From assembly GCA_040905185.1 (NCBI GenBank), contig JBBDRZ010000001.1, positions 124,001-188,000 of the forward strand: a DNA stretch of 64,000 nt, in the 5' to 3' direction. Below, piece after piece: positions 15,463-23,696 of this stretch; the first letter of the stretch is position 1; each line of letters starts with the position of its first letter. The DNA comes from DASTEQ01 sp040905185. Lineage in GTDB: Bacteria; Chloroflexota; Limnocylindria; QHBO01. The notes beneath the pieces are model-generated. The model ran no database searches, had not been told where the DNA came from, and saw only the letters and a list, made by a program, of their open reading frames with translations. The position numbers and the translations under genes were made by a program.

Positions 15463-17520
15463 ATGAGTAGCCGACGACCGCTCGAACCGCCCACCGGATC
15501 GAGCGGCTCTCAGGTCGATCCCATGCTCGAGGTGCGCGAGCGGCGCCGCGGCCAGCGGCCGGGCGACGCCTACGTGCGGATCGTGCGCCCGTTCGAAGAC
15601 GAATTCGAGCACGGAGACGAAGGTCAGCTCATCGCCTCCGAGAAAACGCTTGGGCCCGCCCGCGGGTGGAGCGCGACATGGCGCCGTCTCCGCCACGTCC
15701 TGGTCGGGCGGCCGATCAGCTCCGAGCACGAGGAGCACGAGCGACTCACGAAGACCAAGGCCCTGGCCATCTTCAGCTCCGACAACATCAGCTCCAGCGC
15801 CTACGGCCCAGAGGAGATCATGCGGGTCCTGGCCCTTGCCGGCGCCGGGGCACTCACACTGACCATCCCGCTGGCGGGCCTGATCATCGTCACCCTGGCC
15901 ATCGTGACGATGTCGTATCGGCAGACGATCAAGGCCTACCCGCACGGCGCCAGCAGCTACATCGTCGCCAGCGACAACCTCGGCGATCGAGCCGGGATCA
16001 CCGCCGCGTCGGCCCTGCTCATCGGCTATGTCGTCACGGTGGCGGTTTCGATTTCAGCCGGCGTCGCGGCCATGACCTCCATCCTGCCCGACTTGTACGA
16101 CACGCGCGTCGTCATTGCGGTCCTCATGGTCGGGCTCCTGATGCTGGGCAACCTGCGTGGCATCCGAGAGTCGGGGACGATCTTCATGGCGCCGACCTAC
16201 CTGTACCTGGCGGTCATGTTCGGCATCGTCGGCCTTGGCGTCGTTCAGGCCGCGACCGGCCAACTGGCGGCTTACGCACCGCCGGCCGACTGGGTCGGGG
16301 CTATCGAACCACCGGCCCAGATCCTCGGGTTGTTCCTCATCCTGCGCGCGTTCTCGCAGGGGGCGGTGGCGTTGACCGGCGTGGAGGCCATCTCGGACGG
16401 CGTGCCCGCCTTCAAGCCGCCGGAATGGCGCAATGCGCGGACCACGTTGACCACGGCCACCATCATCTTCGGACTCCTGTTCATGGGGATCGCGTTTCTC
16501 ATCACCCAGCTGGGCATCGTGCCTGACCCGACCGAGCAGCAGACCGTCCTGAGCGTTCTCGTGCGTCACCTGGTCGGAAGCGGCTGGATCCTGGTCCTGG
16601 CCCAGGTGTCCACCGCGTTGCTCCTGGTCCTGGCGGCCAACACGAGCTTTGCGGACTTCCCCCGACTCTCCTCGTTCCTCGCCCGAGACGGATTCATGCC
16701 CCGCCAGTTCGCCTTCCGCGGCGAGCGGCTGGCGTTCACGACCGGCATCTTCGCGCTGTCGGCCATGGCCGCCTTTCTGATCGTCGTGTTCTCGGCAAGC
16801 GTGACCGGACTGATTCCGCTGTATACGCTGGGCGTCTTCGTGGCCTTTACGCTGTCCCAGGCCGGGATGTTCGTGCGCTGGTATCGGCGCCGCGAGACCG
16901 GATGGAGGTTCGGCCTCCCCATTAACGGGCTGGGGGCGGCAACCACGGCCGTCGTGGCGCTGGTCGTCGGGTCGAGCAACTTCTTCCAGGGTGCTTGGAT
17001 GGTGCTCGTCCTCGTGCCTGCTCTCATGTTCGTGCTGTGGGCCATTAGGGCCCATTACCAGGCCCACGACCGATCCGTCCTGATCGAGAGCATCCCCGAG
17101 GGGGCCGAGGCGGCCCGGGAGCCGATCGTCATCGTCCCCATCGCCCGTCTCGACCGGCCCGCGCTGGCGGCCATCGCCTTTGCCAACTCCATCAGTCGCT
17201 CCGCGAGCGCGGTTCATGTCACGAACGATCCCGCCGCGGCCGAGGAGATGCGGCGGCGCTGGCCGGAATGGGCCGGCAAGACCGAGCTGGTCGTGGTCGA
17301 ATCGCCGTATCGGGCCTTGATCGGGCCGCTGGTCCGCTACATGGACGCGCTACAGGCCCAGGCTCCGGATCGACCGATCATGGTCGTCCTGTCAGAAGTG
17401 GTCCCCCGCCACTGGTGGGAGAACCTGCTCCACAACCAGACCAGCCTGCGCCTCAAGCTGCGCCTGTTCGGACGCAAGAACACCATCGTGGCCGACGTGC
17501 CGTATCACCGCCCCGACTAG
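15463..17520 (+). CDS. KimA-like APC-superfamily potassium permease
   Basis: A 685-residue transporter. After a hydrophilic N terminus of about 80 residues, HVLVGRPISSEHEEHERLTK and TKALAIFSSDNISSSAYGPE match the opening of B. subtilis KimA, the high-affinity proton-coupled potassium importer of the APC superfamily. SYRQTIKAYPHGASSYIVAS and ALTGVEAISDGVPAFKPPEW are also family-typical. About twelve membrane helices precede a C-terminal cytosolic domain of roughly 130 residues with IPEGAEAAREPIVIVPIARL. KimA is c-di-AMP controlled in Bacillus, but the 54 nt upstream gap is too short for a ydaO riboswitch. A general amino-acid permease is the alternative. Confidence 0.82.
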   Translation: MSSRRPLEPPTGSSGSQVDPMLEVRERRRGQRPGDAYVRIVRPFEDEFEHGDEGQLIASEKTLGPARGWSATWRRLRHVLVGRPISSEHEEHERLTKTKALAIFSSDNISSSAYGPEEIMRVLALAGAGALTLTIPLAGLIIVTLAIVTMSYRQTIKAYPHGASSYIVASDNLGDRAGITAASALLIGYVVTVAVSISAGVAAMTSILPDLYDTRVVIAVLMVGLLMLGNLRGIRESGTIFMAPTYLYLAVMFGIVGLGVVQAATGQLAAYAPPADWVGAIEPPAQILGLFLILRAFSQGAVALTGVEAISDGVPAFKPPEWRNARTTLTTATIIFGLLFMGIAFLITQLGIVPDPTEQQTVLSVLVRHLVGSGWILVLAQVSTALLLVLAANTSFADFPRLSSFLARDGFMPRQFAFRGERLAFTTGIFALSAMAAFLIVVFSASVTGLIPLYTLGVFVAFTLSQAGMFVRWYRRRETGWRFGLPINGLGAATTAVVALVVGSSNFFQGAWMVLVLVPALMFVLWAIRAHYQAHDRSVLIESIPEGAEAAREPIVIVPIARLDRPALAAIAFANSISRSASAVHVTNDPAAAEEMRRRWPEWAGKTELVVVESPYRALIGPLVRYMDALQAQAPDRPIMVVLSEVVPRHWWENLLHNQTSLRLKLRLFGRKNTIVADVPYHRPD

Positions 17521-17993
17521 GGCAGCGATTCGTCCATCGGTTCGAGCCGGAAGTAGACGCCGCGCGCCAGGATGTGGCGGCGCGCTGCCCGGTACACGAG
17601 GTTGCCGGGGAACGGCTGTTGGTGGGCGGTGGCCAGGATGACGGCGTCCCGCTCGTCCCCGTCCGCCAGGCCCTCGGCGCGCACCCGATGGCTGATCCCG
17701 CTCGGCCTGGCCACCACGGCCTCGCCGGCCGCGGCCAGGTTCCGGGTCCATCCCACTTCCCCGTTGGGGTGGCCAACGTACCAGCGTCCCCCCACCTCGA
17801 TCAGGCCCACCAGGACGGCGCGAGGGCGCCGCGTGCGCCGTCCGAGGACGCGCAGGTCGATCGTGATCCCCATCCCGCCAGCGCGCCACGCCCTTCGGAT
17901 CAGCGGATCGGTGAGGCGAAGCCAGGCATAGCCCAAGCGCCAGAGCACGCTCCAGATGCGGGAGGCACGTCGTGCTGGACGGGAGGCTGTCAT
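17517..17993 (-). CDS. Deazaflavin-dependent nitroreductase-like protein (DUF385)
   Basis: A 158-residue protein related to the F420/FMN-binding split-barrel nitroreductases. The pattern RRTRRPRAVLVGLIEVGGRW followed by YVGHPNGEVGWTRNLAAAGEA matches the DUF385 core, where the partner binds F420 or another ligand. The ATG at 17993 is used because the longer frame would run into tRNA-Arg. The 3' end overlaps the KimA-like gene by 4 nt in convergent orientation. Confidence 0.75.
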   Translation of the reverse strand: MTASRPARRASRIWSVLWRLGYAWLRLTDPLIRRAWRAGGMGITIDLRVLGRRTRRPRAVLVGLIEVGGRWYVGHPNGEVGWTRNLAAAGEAVVARPSGISHRVRAEGLADGDERDAVILATAHQQPFPGNLVYRAARRHILARGVYFRLEPMDESLP

Positions 17994-18009
17994 GGAGCGG
18001 GCCTCGAGA

Positions 18010-18085
18010 TGGCGCGCCGGGCAGGATTCGAACCCGCGGCCTGGTGGTCCGAAGCCACCCGCTCTATCCACTGAGCTACCGGCGC
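18010..18085 (-). tRNA. tRNA-Arg(TCG)
   Basis: The minus strand folds as a complete cloverleaf: acceptor GCGCCGG/CCGGCGC, D-arm with CTCAGTGGATAGAG, anticodon stem GGTGG/CCACC around loop CTTCGGA (anticodon TCG, reading CGA), T-arm with GGTTCGAATCC, discriminator G and an encoded CCA. Its 5' 41 nt are duplicated at 20634-20674, so it is the integration site of the element to its right; the 5' half present here was supplied by the element. Confidence 0.96.
18045..18085. repeat. Left attachment repeat (attL, inside tRNA-Arg)
   Basis: First copy of the 41-bp direct repeat, beginning TGGTCCGAAGCCACCCGCTC and ending CTACCGGCGC. It spans the tRNA anticodon loop, D-arm and 5' acceptor strand. Confidence 0.88.
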
Positions 18086-18092
18086 ACGATTC

Positions 18093-18153
18093 ACGCTCAA
18101 ATAGAGCGTAAAAGTCGATGGAGGCTTGACTACAGCGCTGGGAGAGCGTAAAA
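18093..18153. repeat. Putative integrase arm sites
   Basis: AGAGCGTAAAA occurs twice in direct orientation (18103-18113 and 18143-18153), 40 bp apart. The first copy is part of a perfect palindrome ACGCTC-AAATA-GAGCGT at 18093-18109. The location between attL and the recombinase gene is where arm-type binding sites or an excisionase site would be; binding is not shown. Confidence 0.5.
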
Positions 18154-18195
18154 CCTGACGCGTCTTCGGAAACCCGTCACGAGGCCTCTCCGGCG

Positions 18196-19140
18196 ATGCG
18201 ATCTGCCTCCACCGCGCCCATCCTAACCCGCGGCGACCTGGCCGCCAACATCACGAGCTACGCCCGCCATCTGCGGGCCGCCAACCTGACGCCGGCCACG
18301 CAGCGGACCTATCTGGCGTCTCTGGACCGGCTGGCCCGCTTCCTCGAGGAGCGCGGGATGCCGACCGACGTCGCCGCCATGCGCCGCGAGCACCTGGAGG
18401 CCTTCATCGAGGACCAGCTCGCCCGCTGGAAGCCGGCCACCGCCGCCAACCGCTACAGCGGCATCCGGCCGTTCTTCACCTGGCTCGTCGAGGAGGGCGA
18501 GCTGCGCGAGAGTCCGATGATCCACATGCGCAAGCCGCGCCTGCCCGAGCAGGCACCCCCGATCCCGTCGGACATCGCCGTCGAGCGCCTGCTGGCTACC
18601 TGTGAGGGACCCGGCCTCGCCGCCCGCCGCGACGCGGCTATCCTCCGGACGTTCCTCGCCACCGGGGCGCGTCTATCCGAGGTCGCCGGTCTGCGCTGGA
18701 CGCCTGACCCGGCAACCAACGACGTCGACCTGGACGCTGGCGTCATCCGCATCGTTCGCGGCAAGGGCCAGCGCGAGCGGATCAGCTACCTCTCCGCGAA
18801 GGCAGTCAAGGCGATCGACCGCTACCTCCGGGTGCGCCGGACCCACGCCCACGCCGCATTGCCGTGGCTGTGGCTCGGCGAGAAGGGCCGGCTCACCGCT
18901 TCGGGCATCGTGCAGATGCTCAAGCGTCGCTCCCGCGATGCGGGCGTCACCGGGGTCCACCCGCACTCGTTCCGCCACTGGTACGCCAACGAGGCCCTAT
19001 CGTCCGGGCTCCAGGAAGGCGAGATCATGGCCCTGGCCGGGTGGACGAGCCGGGAGATGCTGAGCCGCTACGCGAAGGCTGCCGAGCGCGAGCGGGCGGT
19101 CGCCGCCGCGCGACGGGTCAACGTCGGGGATCGTCTGTAA
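18196..19140 (+). CDS. Tyrosine recombinase (integrase) of the tRNA-Arg element
   Basis: A 314-residue XerC/D-like recombinase. Residues about 15-105 are the SAM-like core-binding domain (TPATQRTYLASLDRLARFLE). The catalytic set is Arg159 (GARLSEVAGL), Lys190 (RGKGQRER), His257 and Arg260 (HPHSFRHWY), Trp283 in place of the second His (AGWTSREM) and nucleophile Tyr292 (SRYAK). All catalytic positions are present, so it is probably active. It presumably recombined the 41-bp att site in tRNA-Arg. No Shine-Dalgarno sequence is evident. Confidence 0.93.
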   Translation: MRSASTAPILTRGDLAANITSYARHLRAANLTPATQRTYLASLDRLARFLEERGMPTDVAAMRREHLEAFIEDQLARWKPATAANRYSGIRPFFTWLVEEGELRESPMIHMRKPRLPEQAPPIPSDIAVERLLATCEGPGLAARRDAAILRTFLATGARLSEVAGLRWTPDPATNDVDLDAGVIRIVRGKGQRERISYLSAKAVKAIDRYLRVRRTHAHAALPWLWLGEKGRLTASGIVQMLKRRSRDAGVTGVHPHSFRHWYANEALSSGLQEGEIMALAGWTSREMLSRYAKAAERERAVAAARRVNVGDRL

Positions 19141-19242
19141 CTTCGTCGAGCAGCTCGGGGTGGCGCCCTCCCGGGAGCACGGACGACTCTGGAGCTCCCC
19201 AAAACCCCCAGACTCGTCGAGAACGCGAGAGGTCCAGGGGTG

Positions 19243-19248
19243 TAGTGT
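19243..19248 (+). promoter_or_regulatory. -10 box of leaderless start (kelch lipoprotein)
   Basis: TAGTGT ends 7 nt before the ATG at 19256. The cargo gene therefore seems to have its own promoter, separate from the recombinase. Confidence 0.45.
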
Positions 19249-19255
19249 GGTTTCC

Positions 19256-20464
19256 ATGATTCAACTGCGAACGACTCCCCGCCGTTTCACCGGGGCGGTG
19301 GCTGGCGTGGCGTTGCTGCTGGCGGCCAGCGGATGCAGTGCCGCATCGCCATCGGCCATCTCGAGCAATGCGGCGAGTGCCATCCCTCACGAGTCGTCTT
19401 CAGCATCATCGACTCCGGTCGAGAGTACGGCGCCCGTGTGGACCACGACCGGGAACATGATCGAGGCCCCTGTCGCCAACACCGCGACGCTGCTGTCCGA
19501 TGGCAGTGTGCTGGTGGCGGGCGGCATCACCATCAGGAGCGGCGAAAGGTTCCCGGCCTCCGCGCAGTTGTACGACCCCAGCAGCCGGTCCTGGAGCGCC
19601 ACCGGAAACATGATCGAGTTTTCCCGCTCCGATTACACGGCCACGCTGCTGCGCGATGGCAAGGTGCTCGTGGCGGGCGGCTACCCCAGCCCACTGGCCT
19701 CCGCCGAGCTGTACGACCCCAGCACCGGGTCGTGGACCGCCACCGGCAGGCTGGTAACGGCCCGCGACCTTCATACGGCCACGCTGCTGCCCGATGGCAA
19801 GGTGCTCGTGACGGGCGGCATCGATAGCACCGTGTCCGTGGGCCACGCTGTCGCCGCCGCCGAGCTGTACGACCCAGCCAGCGGGACCTGGATTCCCACC
19901 GGGAACATGGTCCAAGCCCGCGTCTACGACACGGCCACGCTGCTGCTCGACGGCAGGGTGCTGGTGGCGGGCGGCAGCAGCAGTGGCACCCTCGGCGAGG
20001 CGCTGGCCTCCGCCGAGTTGTACGACCCGGCCAGTGGGACCTGGACCGCCAGCGGGAACATGAACGCGGGCCGGAGCGGTCACACGGCCACGCTCCTCCC
20101 CGACGGCACGGTGCTGGTGGTGGGCGGCAGCAACGGCAGCGGCCTACTGGCCCCTGCCGAGCTGTACGACCCAAGCAGCGGGTCCTGGACCGCCACCGGG
20201 GCGATGGTCGAGCCCCGCTACGGTCACACGGCCACGCTGCTGGCCAACAGCAAGGTACTGGTGGTGGGCGGCAGCGCCGGCCAGGACGCGCTGGCCTCCG
20301 CCGAGCTGTACGACCCGCTCAGCGGGTCGTGGACCGCCATCGGGAGCATGACCGCGGGCCGCAGCGGTCACACGGCCACGCTGCTGGCTGATGGCACGGT
20401 GCTGGTGGCGGGCGGGAGCACGCGGGTCGCGGCCGAGCTATACAACCCGGGCAGCGGGACCTGA
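19256..20464 (+). CDS. Kelch-repeat secreted lipoprotein, cargo of the element
   Basis: A 402-residue protein. The N terminus is a lipoprotein signal peptide (basic RTTPRR, hydrophobic core GAVAGVALLLAAS, lipobox ending at Cys27 in AASGC), followed by a Ser/Ala linker. Residues about 60-400 are seven kelch-like repeats of 45-52 residues with the pattern GxM..R..HTATLLxDGxVLVxGG...AELYDPxSGxW, which should form a seven-bladed beta-propeller outside the membrane. The seventh blade stops at YNPGSGT without its final Trp, so the end may be clipped or completed by the N-terminal strand. Substrate or binding partner unknown; kelch propellers may be oxidases or adhesins, and no galactose-oxidase copper ligands were identified. 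The start is fixed by the signal peptide, not the longer frame from 19160. Confidence 0.85.
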   Translation: MIQLRTTPRRFTGAVAGVALLLAASGCSAASPSAISSNAASAIPHESSSASSTPVESTAPVWTTTGNMIEAPVANTATLLSDGSVLVAGGITIRSGERFPASAQLYDPSSRSWSATGNMIEFSRSDYTATLLRDGKVLVAGGYPSPLASAELYDPSTGSWTATGRLVTARDLHTATLLPDGKVLVTGGIDSTVSVGHAVAAAELYDPASGTWIPTGNMVQARVYDTATLLLDGRVLVAGGSSSGTLGEALASAELYDPASGTWTASGNMNAGRSGHTATLLPDGTVLVVGGSNGSGLLAPAELYDPSSGSWTATGAMVEPRYGHTATLLANSKVLVVGGSAGQDALASAELYDPLSGSWTAIGSMTAGRSGHTATLLADGTVLVAGGSTRVAAELYNPGSGT

Positions 20465-20633
20465 TATGCGGCTACCAGCCCAGAACTGACCAACTGGAGT
20501 CTGTACGGCAAGGTTCGCAATCGGTCTGACATGGGCTGCCGCGAATGACGACGCGCAGGAGCCTCCCGACAGCGGAAAACCCGACAGGTTTCGCTCGGCA
20601 CCCCACGCTCGAGGCACAGCGCTCGGGGGTTTC
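20465..20633. other. Right flank of the integrative element, no gene seen
   Basis: A short non-coding stretch between the kelch gene and the right attachment repeat. No open frame with coding character, no second gene and no copy of the AGAGCGTAAAA sites was found. Confidence 0.5.
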
Positions 20634-20674
20634 TGGTCCGAAGCCACCCGCTCTATCCACTGAGCTACCGGCGC
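20634..20674. repeat. Right attachment repeat (attR), tRNA-Arg 5' half remnant
   Basis: Second copy of the 41-bp direct repeat, identical to 18045-18085. On the minus strand it reads as the 5' end to anticodon loop of tRNA-Arg and then departs from tRNA sequence, so it is a tRNA fragment and not a working gene. Confidence 0.88.
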
Positions 20675-20699
20675 CGGGGCCGATTGTACCGGCGCCCGC

Positions 20700-21128
20700 T
20701 CACCACAGGGCCAGGCCGAACTCCTCGTCTAAGGTCCGAACCAGGTCCACGCCGAGCAGCTCGCGGATCTCGAACTCGGCCACGAAGACCTCGATCCCCC
20801 GCAGCAGGTGCCCGCCCACGCACGCCCCGTGCTCATCGGCGAAGGTGGCGTGCGCGTGGAGGAATGGCTTCCCATCGCGCAGGCTGACATTGCCGATAAA
20901 GCCCACGATCTCGTGGTGGGTGTCGGAGGACAGCTCGAGATACCTCAGGTCACGTTGGTGGTAGTACGCGTATGCCGCCTTCCGAACCGCGCCGATGACG
21001 CTGACCCAGGCTGCCGACACGCCCCGCTCATCGCAGATGCGCTCGATCTCGGCGACGAGGTCGCTCCCCTTCTCCAATCGACCGATGAACGTCCGGCCCG
21101 CGGAGGCCTCCCAGGTGCGCTCGGTCAT
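20700..21128 (-). CDS. PPC/DUF296 domain protein
   Basis: A 142-residue single-domain protein of the PPC (plants and prokaryotes conserved, DUF296) family. RTFIGRLEKGSDLVAEIERIC, then AAWVSVIGAV, and PFLHAHATFADEHGACVGGHLL with conserved histidines are the family landmarks. Prokaryotic members form trimers; some bind metal or DNA in partnership with AT-hook segments, which are absent here. It lies 11 nt after the MacB-like permease on the same strand, with AGGAGA before its ATG, so it may be co-transcribed. Confidence 0.85.
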   Translation of the reverse strand: MTERTWEASAGRTFIGRLEKGSDLVAEIERICDERGVSAAWVSVIGAVRKAAYAYYHQRDLRYLELSSDTHHEIVGFIGNVSLRDGKPFLHAHATFADEHGACVGGHLLRGIEVFVAEFEIRELLGVDLVRTLDEEFGLALW

Positions 21129-21139
21129 CGGTCTGTCTC

Positions 21140-23674
21140 CTACTCGAAGTGCTTCAGGCTGGCCAGGACAGGCCGATTGCCGGCCAGCCGCGCCGGGTAC
21201 AGCCCGGCCAGGCAGGCGACGCCCAATCCGAGCAGGACCACCGCGATCACCAGCGGCCAGGGGATGAGCAGCCCGGCGGCGAAATCCCGGGGAGCGAGGG
21301 TGACGAGCACGCCGGTGACGGCGACCCCGCCGACGGCGGCCACGATGCCGCCCACCGTGCCCATGATCGCAGCCTCGGTCACGACCATGCCTTCGACCTG
21401 GCCAACGGTCATGCCGTGGGCCCGAAGCACGGCAATCTCGCGCGTCCGCTCGGCCACGCCCAGGCTCAGCGTGTTGACGATCCCTAACCCGCCGATGACG
21501 ACGGCCAGCAGGGCCAGGGCGTCGAACAGCCCGAGCAGGCGATCCAATGACCGCGCCAGCTGCTCGGCCAGCACACCGGCCGTCAGCGCTTCACCGGCCA
21601 GTTGGGCAGCCTTTTCGGCCACCAACACCCCATAGGCTGCCTCCCCGATCGCGGGCTGGGGAACCATGGCCCACATGGTCGCCGTCTCGGCGCCGAACGT
21701 GGCCCGCGCATCTGCCAGGCTGATCAGCAACGCTCCCTCGCCGGATCGACCGGGGAGCGAGTAGGCGACCAGCCCGGCCACCGTCAGATCGGTGGCGGGG
21801 CCACCCGGGATGGCGAGGTGGATCAGATCGCCGGTGCGGAACCCCGTCTGGGTGGCGAATGACTCGGGGAGAAGAACCGCCCCGCCGCCGCGGAGGGCCT
21901 CGAACGCCGCGGCCCGGTCCGCCTCAACCACGATCAGGGCACCGGCGTCCTGCCAGACCGAAGGATCAATACCCGCGACGCCTGCCTCGCGATCACCCTC
22001 CGGAGTGGTGACCACTACGCCAAACTCGGGGACCGGGCTGGCCGAGAGCGTCCCAGGAGTGGCCTCGATCGTGTCCTGCAGGACGTCGATGGACGACGGA
22101 ATGGTGAGCCGGATGGCGTGTCCCCCGGGGAGAATGGACTGGACCCAGCGCTCCGCCGTGCCCCGGGCCGAGGCGGCCGTCGTGCCCAAGGTGACCACCG
22201 CCGCCAGGGCCACCGTCAGGGCCGCCACGCTGAGCCCGGTCCGCGCCCGATGCCGGCCCAGGTTGGCGCGCCCCAGCAGCCCCTGGGCGCCGAACAGGCG
22301 CTCGAACGGCGCTCCGACCAGCCTCCCCAGCGGTTCCAGCATGAACGCGGTCGCGACCGCTCCGCCGATGAGCACCCCGACGGCCAGCAGGGTGGCCACG
22401 AGCGGTGGCGCGCCGCGTTCGAGTGGATAGAGGAGGAAACCGGCAGCCACCACGGCCAGCTCGGCGGCGACGATCCAGCGCAGCCTGATCCAGAGGCTGC
22501 GCCCTGGTCGGTGCGTGGGACGAAGGGCCTCCAGAGGGCTGACCCGCGCGGCCTCCGCGGCCGGGACCCATGCCGCGAGCAGGGTGACGCCGAGCCCTAA
22601 CCCGAACGAGAACGCGAGCACAGCCGGGCTCAGGGTCAGGTCCACCACCAACGCCGTTCGCGGGCCGGCAACGATGTTGACCAGGATCGCTCCAATGCCG
22701 ATCCCGATCGGCAGCCCCAGCGCGGAACCCAGCAGCCCCAGCGCCAGCCCCTGGCGGATGACGAGGCCGCGCACCTGGCGGCCGGTGGTTCCTGCGGCTC
22801 GCAGCAGGCCGATCTCGCGGGTTCGCTCCGACAGGGTCATGGCCAAGGTGTTGGCGACCAGGAAGGCCCCGGCACTGAGCGCCACCAAACCGAGCAGGAA
22901 GGCGATGCCCGCGAACCCGGCTTGTGCGCGTGCGAAGGCGGCCTCCGCGTCGGCGACCGTCTCGACCACGAACGGCTCGGTCAGGTTCCGATCCAGGCCC
23001 GCTTCGACCTCGGCCATGCGGCCCTCGGCGACAGCCACGTCCACCGCCGTGATGGGCGATGGGACCTCGAAGGCGGCATTCAGCGTGTCTCGGGCCACGA
23101 GCAGTACCGATCCCCCGGCCTGCGCCCCAAAGCCGCTGTTGGCCAGCAGGCCGACGATGGTGAGGGGCGGGGTGTCGAGCCGCGCGCCGGTCAGCAGCAG
23201 CTCGTCGCCCAGGTCGAGGCGGTGATCGGCGGCCCACTGGGCGGCCACCAGGGCGCCGTTCGGGCGGTCGGCGTCCAGTGGCACGCCAGCCGTGAGGCTG
23301 GGACGGCCGAGGGCCGCCTCGGCCAACGGGTCGACGCCCACCGCGGAGAGCGTGAAGACCTGCTCATCGGGGCCCGGCTGGGTGGACAGGGTCAGGCGAC
23401 GCTCGGCCAGCGGAGCGCTGATGGCGACCCCTGGGATCACTCGTATCGCCGCCACGGATTCGGCGCGCAGTCCGTCGTGGTCGAAGGCTCGGATCCGCAG
23501 GTCCGCCTCGCCGTATAGATCCCGAGCGGCCTCGGCCACCGCCCGGGTGGCCGCATCGGCCGTCAGGAGGGTGCCGGCCACGAGCGCCACCCCGAGCGCG
23601 ACGCCCATGCCGGTGAGCGCGGTTCGCGCCGGTCGGGCGGTCAGGCTCCTCCAGGCGATGGCGGACAGGCGCAT
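21140..23674 (-). CDS. FtsX/MacB-type ABC transporter permease
   Basis: An 844-residue permease with two FtsX domains. A membrane helix near the N terminus (ALTGMGVALGVALVAGTLLT) is followed by an extracytoplasmic MacB-like domain of about 200 residues, then three helices with LVANTLAMTLSERTREIGLL. A second set follows a second external region, with LGVAERTREIAVLRAHG before the last helices. Together with the ATPase 22 nt upstream it forms a LolCDE/MacB-like mechanotransmission system, acting on lipids, lipoproteins or peptides outside the membrane. The gene order ATPase-permease-PPC is operon-like. Confidence 0.9.
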   Translation of the reverse strand: MRLSAIAWRSLTARPARTALTGMGVALGVALVAGTLLTADAATRAVAEAARDLYGEADLRIRAFDHDGLRAESVAAIRVIPGVAISAPLAERRLTLSTQPGPDEQVFTLSAVGVDPLAEAALGRPSLTAGVPLDADRPNGALVAAQWAADHRLDLGDELLLTGARLDTPPLTIVGLLANSGFGAQAGGSVLLVARDTLNAAFEVPSPITAVDVAVAEGRMAEVEAGLDRNLTEPFVVETVADAEAAFARAQAGFAGIAFLLGLVALSAGAFLVANTLAMTLSERTREIGLLRAAGTTGRQVRGLVIRQGLALGLLGSALGLPIGIGIGAILVNIVAGPRTALVVDLTLSPAVLAFSFGLGLGVTLLAAWVPAAEAARVSPLEALRPTHRPGRSLWIRLRWIVAAELAVVAAGFLLYPLERGAPPLVATLLAVGVLIGGAVATAFMLEPLGRLVGAPFERLFGAQGLLGRANLGRHRARTGLSVAALTVALAAVVTLGTTAASARGTAERWVQSILPGGHAIRLTIPSSIDVLQDTIEATPGTLSASPVPEFGVVVTTPEGDREAGVAGIDPSVWQDAGALIVVEADRAAAFEALRGGGAVLLPESFATQTGFRTGDLIHLAIPGGPATDLTVAGLVAYSLPGRSGEGALLISLADARATFGAETATMWAMVPQPAIGEAAYGVLVAEKAAQLAGEALTAGVLAEQLARSLDRLLGLFDALALLAVVIGGLGIVNTLSLGVAERTREIAVLRAHGMTVGQVEGMVVTEAAIMGTVGGIVAAVGGVAVTGVLVTLAPRDFAAGLLIPWPLVIAVVLLGLGVACLAGLYPARLAGNRPVLASLKHFE

Positions 23675-23696
23675 GCGCTCGGCGGCTCGGATCGGC

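Larger units (their letters stand above)
18045..20674. mobile_element. 2.6-kb integrative element in tRNA-Arg
   Basis: Perfect 41-bp direct repeats at 18045-18085 and 20634-20674 bound a segment that contains a tyrosine recombinase next to one end and a single cargo gene, a kelch-repeat lipoprotein. The left repeat lies within the intact tRNA-Arg gene from the anticodon loop to the 5' end; the right repeat is an isolated tRNA 5' half with no 3' half next to it. This is the structure expected after site-specific integration. Excisionase, replication and transfer genes are absent, so the element is minimal or reduced. Confidence 0.8.

Noticed and set aside
20634..20674. A second tRNA-Arg gene
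   Set aside because: Only the 5' end to the anticodon loop is present; the variable, T-arm and 3' acceptor strand are missing.
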